Shown: positions 16,532 to 23,355 of the stretch, piece after piece
Position numbering within the stretch: the stretch's first letter is position 1
Layout: each line of letters starts with the position of its first letter
NCBI GenBank assembly: GCA_016218725.1
Contig: JACRDB010000078.1
Span: forward strand, 1 to 38,473
Direction: 5' to 3'
DNA from: Deltaproteobacteria bacterium
Lineage (GTDB): Bacteria; Myxococcota_A; Polyangia; Polyangiales; Ga0077539
DNA length: 38,473 nt
Translations under genes and position numbers: made by a program
The notes under the pieces: model-generated
The model's database searches: none
Seen by the model: the letters and a program-made list of their open reading frames with translations, nothing else
What the model was told of the DNA's origin: nothing

Positions 16532-19320
16532 CCGGGCCCGAGGAACCGTTGGACTACCAGCGTCTCTTCGAAGGGGCGCCGGGGCTCTACCTCGTCCTTC
16601 GCCCGGACCCGCCGCGGTTCACCATCGTCGGCGCGAGCGACGCGTACCTCCGCGCGACCCTCACGGAGCGCAACGCGGTCCTCGGGCGGGGCCTCTTCGA
16701 GGTGTTCCCGGACAACCCGGACGAGCCCCAGGCCACGGGGGTACGCAACCTCCGAGCCTCGCTCCTGCGCGTCCTGGCGACCCACAAGCCAGACACCATG
16801 GCGGTGCAGAAATACGACCTCCAGAGGCCCGAGCACGAGGGCGGAGGCTTCGAGGAGCGCTACTGGAGCCCCGTGAACGCGCCCGTCCTGGCCGCGAGCG
16901 GCGAGCTCGCCTGGCTCCTGCACCGGGTCGAGGACGTCACTGACTCGGTGCAGATGCGCCTGAGCGGCACGGACCAGCAGGACCGTTGGGCGGCGGAGCT
17001 CGCCAGGGCCAACCACCGCATGGCCCACCAGCGGGACGTGCTCGACCGCTTCTTCTCGCTCTCCCTGGATCTCCTGTGCATCGCCGGGAGCGACGGGTAC
17101 TTCAAGCGCGTGAACCCGGCCTTCGGGATCCTCGGGTACACCACCGACGAGCTCCTCTCGACGCCCTTCCTGGACCTCGTGCACCCGGAGGACCGCGAGG
17201 CCACCGTCGCCGAGGTGGCGAAGCTCGCCCAGGGCGTGCCTACCCTGCGCTTCGAGAACCGCTTCCGCCGGAAAGACGGCGCCTACCGGTGGCTGTCCTG
17301 GACCTCGGCCCCGGACGCGGCGGGCACCCTCTACGCCGTGGCCCGGGACATCACCGACCAGAAGATCACCGCGGAGGCGATCCAGACCCTGCAACGCTCG
17401 CTGGAGGTGCGCGCGGAGGAGCTCCTCCGCGCGAGGGACCGCGCCGAGCAGGAGAGCAGCTTCAAGTCTCGGTTCCTGGCCGGGATGTCCCACGAGCTGC
17501 GTACGCCCCTCAATGCGATTATTGGCTTCTCGGAGCTCCTGGAGCAGGAGGCCTTCGGGCCGCTCAACCCGCGGCAGCGGAGCTACGTGGAGAACGTGCT
17601 CTCCGCGGGGAGGCACCTCCTGGCGATCATCAATGATGTCCTGGACCTCTCCAGGATCGAGGCCGGGCGCATGGAGCTCAGCCGGGAGTGGACGCGGCTC
17701 GGCGTCATCGTCGACGCGGTCCTCGGGGTGGTGCGGCCGCTGGCGGACAAGCAGGGTGTCACGCTCACGGTGACCTGCCCGGCGCTGCCCGAGCTCTACG
17801 CCGACCCCATGCGCGTCAAGCAGGTGCTCTTCAACGTCCTCTCGAACGCGATCAAGTTCAACAGGCCCGGCGGCGCCGTGCGCCTCGCGGCTACCGCCGA
17901 GGGCAGCCAGCTCGTGGTGCGCGTCGAGGACACCGGTGTCGGGATCCGGCGCGAGGACCTCCCAAGACTCTTCCGCGAGTTCGAGAGGATCGAGTCGTTG
18001 CTCGGGCCAAGACCCGAAGGGACTGGCCTGGGGTTATCCCTGAGCCGTCGTCTGGTGGAGCTCCACGGCGGCACCATCACCCTGGAGAGCGAGCCCGAGG
18101 TTGGCACCACGGTCACCGTGGCGCTGCCGCAGTTCCGTCGCCGGGAGGCCTCGCCGGGGGACCCGGAGCGCAACGAGTCGCTGGTGCTGATCGTCGAGGA
18201 CGACCCGGGCGCCATGGCGCTGCTCGCGAGCCACCTGCGCTCCGCGGGCCTCTCGGTGGCCTTCGCGGCGAGCTCCGAGGAGGCCGTGCGCCTCGCGACG
18301 GAGCTCCAGCCTTGCGCCATCACCCTGGACATCGTGATGCCCGGCCTGGACGGCTGGGCGACGCTCTCCCGGCTGCGGACCGACGAGGCGACCGCCCGGA
18401 TCCCGGTGATCGTCGTGTCCGTGGCGGACAACGCGGAGCGGGGCATGCTCCTCGGCGCGACGGACTATATCACCAAGCCCTTTACGCGGGAGGCCCTCCT
18501 CGGGAGCCTGGAGGGCGTCGGGCTGCCCGTCCGCAGGGTCGCTGGCCTCCGGGTGCTCCTCGCGGGCGCCGAGGGCGCGACCATGGACCGCCTCGAGGCC
18601 GAGCTCCGAGGCGCGGGGTGCACCACGGTCCGCGCGCCGGAGCTGAGCCCCGAAGCGCTCCTGGAGCCAGCCCCGTGCGACCTGGCCATCGTGGACCTCT
18701 GCCGCGACGCGGCGCGGCGCGCCGAGGAGCTCCAGCGCGTAGCCGACCCCGCGAGGAGCCACTCGATCCCGATCCTCGGCGTCGTGGACGATGAAACGAC
18801 CCAGGACTCCGCGTGGCGCGAGGACATCGAGCGCGTGTCCATGGGGCACACCCTCAGCGCCGAGCACCTGGTGCGGGTCGTGCGCCGCGCGGCCGACCGC
18901 GGGCGCTCCGGCGCGGAGCTGTGGCACGCGCCCACGGGTCTGCCATCTACCCTGGCGCTCGTCGCGAACATCCGCAGCGCCATCCATCGCGCCGAGCGCC
19001 TCGGGGACTCCCTGGGGATCGTCCTGCTGGAGGTGGAGCTCCCGACCCGCTCGGAGGGGCGGTCCTGGCTCGCGGCCCTCCGGCCCAGGCTGCGCCCCGG
19101 AGACTCCGTCGGGGTCTACGGGGACCGGGCGCTGGTCTTCGCGGCCGGCGCCGTGCGCCCGGAGGCCTCCGTGCAGCTCCTGCGGCGCTTCCGGGGCGCG
19201 GTCTACGAGGCCCTGGGGCTCCAGCCCCGCCGGGCCTCGGTGGTGCTCTGGCCCGCCGACGCCGCGAGGGCCGAGGAGCTCCTGGAGCTCGGACGGCTTC
19301 GCCTCGGGGAGCCCCTGTGA
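16528..19320 (+). CDS. Hybrid histidine kinase: PAS-PAS-HisKA-HATPase-REC with degenerate REC-like and GGDEF-like C-terminus
   Basis: A 930-residue cytoplasmic protein with no transmembrane helix. It has two PAS domains (about 8-140 and 172-280), a coiled coil, a HisKA H-box MSHELRTPLNAIIGFSE with His322, and a HATPase with N-box NVLSNAIKF, G1 DTGVGI and G2 GTGLGLSLS (to about 535). A full receiver follows at about 552-665 (EDD, phospho-acceptor Asp601, Lys650). The tail is unusual. A REC-like segment (about 674-790) lacks the acidic pair. A domain at about 800-925 has the layout of GGDEF cyclases, but the signature site reads VYGDRALVF instead of GGDEF and cannot be catalytic. Both junctions with neighbours are GTGA overlaps. 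It probably integrates cytosolic signals; the pseudo-domains may be docking or regulatory. Confidence 0.93.
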   Translation: MTGPEEPLDYQRLFEGAPGLYLVLRPDPPRFTIVGASDAYLRATLTERNAVLGRGLFEVFPDNPDEPQATGVRNLRASLLRVLATHKPDTMAVQKYDLQRPEHEGGGFEERYWSPVNAPVLAASGELAWLLHRVEDVTDSVQMRLSGTDQQDRWAAELARANHRMAHQRDVLDRFFSLSLDLLCIAGSDGYFKRVNPAFGILGYTTDELLSTPFLDLVHPEDREATVAEVAKLAQGVPTLRFENRFRRKDGAYRWLSWTSAPDAAGTLYAVARDITDQKITAEAIQTLQRSLEVRAEELLRARDRAEQESSFKSRFLAGMSHELRTPLNAIIGFSELLEQEAFGPLNPRQRSYVENVLSAGRHLLAIINDVLDLSRIEAGRMELSREWTRLGVIVDAVLGVVRPLADKQGVTLTVTCPALPELYADPMRVKQVLFNVLSNAIKFNRPGGAVRLAATAEGSQLVVRVEDTGVGIRREDLPRLFREFERIESLLGPRPEGTGLGLSLSRRLVELHGGTITLESEPEVGTTVTVALPQFRRREASPGDPERNESLVLIVEDDPGAMALLASHLRSAGLSVAFAASSEEAVRLATELQPCAITLDIVMPGLDGWATLSRLRTDEATARIPVIVVSVADNAERGMLLGATDYITKPFTREALLGSLEGVGLPVRRVAGLRVLLAGAEGATMDRLEAELRGAGCTTVRAPELSPEALLEPAPCDLAIVDLCRDAARRAEELQRVADPARSHSIPILGVVDDETTQDSAWREDIERVSMGHTLSAEHLVRVVRRAADRGRSGAELWHAPTGLPSTLALVANIRSAIHRAERLGDSLGIVLLEVELPTRSEGRSWLAALRPRLRPGDSVGVYGDRALVFAAGAVRPEASVQLLRRFRGAVYEALGLQPRRASVVLWPADAARAEELLELGRLRLGEPL

Positions 19321-19712
19321 GCGTCCGGCTTCGGGTCCTCGTGGTGGAGGACAACGCGCTGAATCGCCAGCTCGTCCGCGATGTGCTGGAGCTCCGGGGC
19401 CACGAGGTGCTGGAGGCGGAGGACGTACCGACGGGCCTCGCCCTCGCCCTGGAGGCCGTCCCTGACGTGGCGGTCCTGGACATCCAGCTCCCCGGCGGGG
19501 GCGGCGAGGCGCTGGCCCGGGCGCTGCGCCGCGAGCCCCGGCTGCGGCGGCTCCCGCTGCTGGCGGTCACGGCGTACGCGATGCCCGGCGACCGCGAGAG
19601 GTTCCTGGCGGCGGGCTTCGACGGGTACCTGAGCAAGCCCATTGATACGCGCGCCTTCGGCCCCACGGTGGAGGCCTTCTGCGCGGAGAGGAGCGGCGGG
19701 GGGGATGGCTGA
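19317..19712 (+). CDS. Response-regulator receiver protein, DivK-like single domain
   Basis: A 131-residue receiver: LRVLVVEDNALNRQLVRDVLE, VAVLDIQLPG with phospho-acceptor Asp55, LLAVTAYAMPGDRERFLAAG and DGYLSKPID with the conserved Lys. This sequence style is typical of DivK-like and hybrid-kinase receivers that shuttle phosphate or bind partners. The GTG start overlaps the stop of the hybrid kinase as GTGA. The gene overlaps the next kinase gene by 8 bases. The much longer upstream opening in this frame lies inside the kinase gene and is ignored. Confidence 0.92.
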   Translation: MSVRLRVLVVEDNALNRQLVRDVLELRGHEVLEAEDVPTGLALALEAVPDVAVLDIQLPGGGGEALARALRREPRLRRLPLLAVTAYAMPGDRERFLAAGFDGYLSKPIDTRAFGPTVEAFCAERSGGGDG

Positions 19713-20853
19713 GCCGAGAGAGCGCGTGCTGGTCGTCGATGACAACGCGATGAACCGGGAGGTCGCCGCGGGCCACCTGGAGGCTGCGGGCTACCAGACC
19801 CTGGTGGCCGAGGACGGCGCGAGGGCCCTCGCGTTGCTGGACGAGGCGCCTCCGGACCTCGTGCTGCTGGACGTGATGATGCCCGGCATGGACGGCTTCG
19901 AGACCTGCCGTCGGATCCGCGCGTCGGCGGTCGGGGCGGAGCTCCCGGTGGTCTTCGTGACGGCCCTCACGGACCTCGGCTCCCACGAGCGGGCCCTGGC
20001 CTCCGGCGCCGATGACTTCCTCACGAAGCCCATCCAACGCACGGAGCTCCTCCTCCGGGTGCGGTCGCTCCTGCGCATCCGGCGCCTCCACGGCGAGCTC
20101 CGGCGGGGCTACGAGCTCCTCCGGACCCAGCGGGACGCCCTCCTGGCGGCCCAGCGCCAGCGCGAGGCCCTCGCTGCCTTCCTGGTGCATGACCTCAAGA
20201 ACCCCCTGGCGAGCATCCTGGCCAACGGGGAGTACCTGTCCGAGGACTCCGCGCTGCCACCGGACCTCCGGGAGGCCGCCCTGGACATCCGCTGCGCCGC
20301 GGCGACCATGCACCGGATGGTGCTGGACCTCCTGGACATCGATCGCAGCGAGGAGGGGCTCCTGACCCTCGCGCCGACGGAGTTCGAGCTGCGGGCGCTC
20401 CTCGCGGAGGTCCAGGGCGCGGTGGCTCGGCGCGCGGGAGACCGCCGCCTCCGCGTGGAGCCATACGTCCATGCGGGCGCCGAGCGCCTCCTCGGGGACC
20501 GAGAGCTCATGCGTCGGGTGCTGGAGAATCTGGTCGACAACGCCATCAGGTACTCGCCCCCGGGGGGGACCATTCGCGTGACCGCGGCGGCGCCCGAGGG
20601 TCACCTGGAGCTCCGCGTCGAGGACCAGGGCCCCGGGGTGCCCGAGGCCTGGCGCGAGAAGATCTTCGAGAAATACACCCGGATCGACCAGGAAGCGGAC
20701 GGCGCGGGACGCTCCAGTCGGGGTCTGGGGCTCACCTTCTGCCGCCTCGTGGCCGAGGCCCACGGCGGACGCATCTTCGTCGATGCATCGCCCGCCGGCA
20801 GCGTGTTCTGCGTCAGGGTTCCGCGGGCGCCTGACGCGTCGCCCCGAGGGTGA
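19705..20853 (+). CDS. REC-HisKA-HATPase sensor kinase
   Basis: A 382-residue protein: an N-terminal receiver (VLVVDDNAMN, phospho-acceptor Asp56, Lys108), a coiled-coil linker (about 125-155), the H-box AAFLVHDLKNPLASILANGE with His162, and a HATPase (NLVDNAIRYSPPGG, EDQGPGVPEAW, GLGLTFCRLVAEAHGG). Because the receiver precedes the kinase, it can be controlled by phosphorylation from another kinase, plausibly the hybrid kinase two genes upstream through the single-domain receivers. It has no membrane segment. The ATG at 19705 lies within the previous gene (8-base overlap). Its 3' end overlaps the convergent lipoprotein gene by 41 bases. Confidence 0.93.
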   Translation: MAEPRERVLVVDDNAMNREVAAGHLEAAGYQTLVAEDGARALALLDEAPPDLVLLDVMMPGMDGFETCRRIRASAVGAELPVVFVTALTDLGSHERALASGADDFLTKPIQRTELLLRVRSLLRIRRLHGELRRGYELLRTQRDALLAAQRQREALAAFLVHDLKNPLASILANGEYLSEDSALPPDLREAALDIRCAAATMHRMVLDLLDIDRSEEGLLTLAPTEFELRALLAEVQGAVARRAGDRRLRVEPYVHAGAERLLGDRELMRRVLENLVDNAIRYSPPGGTIRVTAAAPEGHLELRVEDQGPGVPEAWREKIFEKYTRIDQEADGAGRSSRGLGLTFCRLVAEAHGGRIFVDASPAGSVFCVRVPRAPDASPRG

Positions 20854-21613
20854 GGTAGGCCCAGCGCACCACGCGGCGGCTCTCCTGGGCGAGGGCTCCG
20901 GTGCGCGCCGGGACTGAGTCCACGAAGCGTCGAGCGTCCCGGAACTCCGCCTCCAGGGCGGGCCTCTCGGGCGCCAGGGCCTCGCCCCGCGCGCGCAGCG
21001 ACGCCGCCACGGTGGGCGCCGCGAGCATGCGCGTACACAGCCGGTCCACCAGGAGGGACTCGCGCAGGAGCGCCGCCAGGAGCGCCAGCGCCTGGTCCAG
21101 CGTCGGGTCCGGCGCGCCCGGCTCCACGGGCTCCAGGGTCACCGTCAACAGGGCCTGGAGCGCCAGAAAGCGCGCCTCCGGCGAGGCCGACGGGTCCCCC
21201 GCGGCGTCGGCCTCCAGGCTCTCCCTCCAGGCGGCGAGGGCCTGGTCCCAGGCCTCCCGGTCGCCGCCTTCGGCCACCCTCACGGTGCGCCCCGCGGCGC
21301 TCAAACGCGCCTGGAGCGCGCGCCCCAGGGTCTCCAGGTCCGCGTCGTCGCGCACCTCCAGGACCCGGGTGAGCCCCGTGAGCCTCGCCTCCCGCGCGCG
21401 CCTCCCCAGCACCCCCCAGCGCTGGAGGTGAAGAATCGCGCGGAAATAGCCGTCTACCCTGGGGCTCCCGCTGGGGGGCACCGGCGCCTCCCGGGCCACC
21501 GCCGTGTCCCGCAGGCCCCGAAACGGATCGCCGGCGCAGCCGTACACCCCGAGGAGCACCCAGAAAATGAAGGCCCCGCGCCAGTTTGTGACCCCCTGTA
21601 GGGAGGTCTGCGA
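20813..21613 (-). CDS. Helical lipoprotein of unknown function
   Basis: About 266 residues from a TTG at 21613. The N-terminus carries the hydrophobic stretch FIFWVLLGVYGC, a lipoprotein-like signal with lipidated Cys, and the rest is mostly helical and rich in Ala, Leu and Arg (about 60-250). No family is recognised. The start is uncertain: an ATG at 21724 is in frame but would place about 60 residues before the hydrophobic core, which does not fit a signal peptide. The gene is divergent from the glycosyltransferase and overlaps the kinase gene tail by 41 bases on the opposite strand. Confidence 0.65.
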   Translation of the reverse strand, partial: SQTSLQGVTNWRGAFIFWVLLGVYGCAGDPFRGLRDTAVAREAPVPPSGSPRVDGYFRAILHLQRWGVLGRRAREARLTGLTRVLEVRDDADLETLGRALQARLSAAGRTVRVAEGGDREAWDQALAAWRESLEADAAGDPSASPEARFLALQALLTVTLEPVEPGAPDPTLDQALALLAALLRESLLVDRLCTRMLAAPTVAASLRARGEALAPERPALEAEFRDARRFVDSVPARTGALAQESRRVVRWAYLTLGATRQAPAEP

Positions 21614-21777
21614 CAAGAAAATACAAGTTCGAGACAACTTCCCTCGTACGCTAACGGTACCACTCTGCGAGAGCGCTCCGACGTGCCGAAAACGTGCAGC
21701 CACAAGGGTCCAGGCGGTAGGCATCGACCGCACGCCGGACCGAGAGCGCTCCGCCCGATGCGCAGGAACCATCGCCC

Positions 21778-23328
21778 ATGACGACGATTCTGATCGCCGC
21801 CCCCTACCTCACGGTGCTCCTCGTGCTGGTGCTCTACGGGCTCCACCGCAGCCAGCTCGTGTACCTGCTCTGGAAGCACCGCCGGAGCCTCCCGGCGGCC
21901 CCTCCTCAGCCGTTGCACGAGGGGGACCTGCCACGGGTGACCGTGCAGCTGCCGCTCTTCAACGAGCCGGACGTGCTGGAGCGGTTGATTGATGCCGTGG
22001 CGGCGCTGGACTATCCCCGGGAGAAGCTGGAGATCCAGGTGCTGGACGACAGCACGGACGCCTCGCGGGAGGTGGCGCGGGCCAAGGTGGTGGAGCTGGT
22101 CAACCGCGGCATCGACGCGGTGTACATCCACCGGGCGGACCGCACGGGCTACAAGGCCGGGGCGCTGGACTTCGGGCTCCAGCGCGCCAAGGGAGACCTG
22201 GTGGCGATCTTCGACGCGGACTTCCTCCCGCAGCGGAGCTTCCTCCGGGCGGTGGTGCCGCACTTCGCAGACGCGGGCGTGGCCTGCGTGCAGGCCCGCT
22301 GGGGGCACCTGAACCGGGACACGAGCATCCTCACCAGCGTGCAGGCCCTGATGCTGGACGGGCACCACATGGTGGAGAACCGCGCTCGCTACGCCGCGGG
22401 GCGCTTCTTCAACTTCTCCGGCACCGGCGGCATCTGGCGCAAGGTGGCCATCGGCGAGGCCGGCGGGTGGCAGCACGACACGCTCACCGAGGACCTGGAC
22501 CTGTCCTACCGAGCCCAGCTCGCGGGCTGGCGCTTCGTGTACGAGGAGGCCCACGTGACCCCCGCGGAGCTCCCCGAGGAGATGGAGGCCTTCCGGGCGC
22601 AGCAGTTCCGCTGGGCCAAGGGCACCGTACAGACCGCGCGCAAGCTCCTGCGGCGGGTGTGGTCCCGGCAGGACCTGCCCCTGGGCGTGCGCACCGAGGC
22701 CGTCTTCCACATGACGCCGCACTTCGCCTACCCCTTGATGCTGGCGCTCGCGGCGCTGCTCCTCCCGACGCTCCTGGTGATGCCCGCCGGGGACCCGCTG
22801 TCGCTCCTCCTGGTGGACATCCCCCTGATGATCGGCTCCACCGGGAGCCTGGCGACCTTCTACTGCGTAGCCGAGAAGGCCCAGGGGCGCACCATGGGCT
22901 CGGCCCTCTCGCGCCTGCCGTGGCTCATCGCCATCGGCGCGGGGATGAGCCCGTACCTCACCCGCGCGGTGTGGGAGGGCATGCAGTCGGGCACCGGCGA
23001 GTTCGTGCGCACGCCCAAGAAGGGCGTGGGCGTGGGCGCGGGCACCTACCGCGCCCGCACCAGCCTCCCCGTGTTCGAGCTCCTGCTCACCGCGGAGAGC
23101 GTCGGGAGCGTCATCGCCGCCGTGGCGACGCAGCACTACATCGCCGCGCCCTTCGCCATGCTGTTCGTCCTGGGCTTCGGCTTCGTGTCGCTCAACGTCT
23201 GCCGCGAGCGCCTCGCCGCCCGGGTGGCGCCCGCCTCCAGGCCGCGGGTCCTCGCCCCCGTCGAGAGCGTGGTCGCCAGCGCGAGCTTCCCGGAGGGCGC
23301 CAGCGCCACGGACTCCGCGGTGGCCTGA
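21778..23328 (+). CDS. Processive family 2 glycosyltransferase (cellulose/mannan synthase-like)
   Basis: A 516-residue membrane enzyme. It has an N-terminal helix (about 5-22) and a GT-A catalytic domain with VTVQLPLFNEP, LDDSTD (Asp90, Asp91), FDADF (Asp146, Asp148), LTEDLDLSYR (Asp239) and QQFRW (275-279), the D,D,D,QxxRW set of processive beta-glycan synthases. Further transmembrane helices follow at roughly 308-330, 340-360, 375-395 and 435-465. It resembles CslA/mannan-synthase-like bacterial enzymes that join sugars from nucleotide donors and pass the chain through the membrane. No export, PilZ or hydrolase gene lies next to it, so product and partners are unknown. It is divergent from a lipoprotein gene. 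Confidence 0.92.
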   Translation: MTTILIAAPYLTVLLVLVLYGLHRSQLVYLLWKHRRSLPAAPPQPLHEGDLPRVTVQLPLFNEPDVLERLIDAVAALDYPREKLEIQVLDDSTDASREVARAKVVELVNRGIDAVYIHRADRTGYKAGALDFGLQRAKGDLVAIFDADFLPQRSFLRAVVPHFADAGVACVQARWGHLNRDTSILTSVQALMLDGHHMVENRARYAAGRFFNFSGTGGIWRKVAIGEAGGWQHDTLTEDLDLSYRAQLAGWRFVYEEAHVTPAELPEEMEAFRAQQFRWAKGTVQTARKLLRRVWSRQDLPLGVRTEAVFHMTPHFAYPLMLALAALLLPTLLVMPAGDPLSLLLVDIPLMIGSTGSLATFYCVAEKAQGRTMGSALSRLPWLIAIGAGMSPYLTRAVWEGMQSGTGEFVRTPKKGVGVGAGTYRARTSLPVFELLLTAESVGSVIAAVATQHYIAAPFAMLFVLGFGFVSLNVCRERLAARVAPASRPRVLAPVESVVASASFPEGASATDSAVA

Positions 23329-23355
23329 AGGGCCCCTCCGCGGTAGGCTCGCGCC

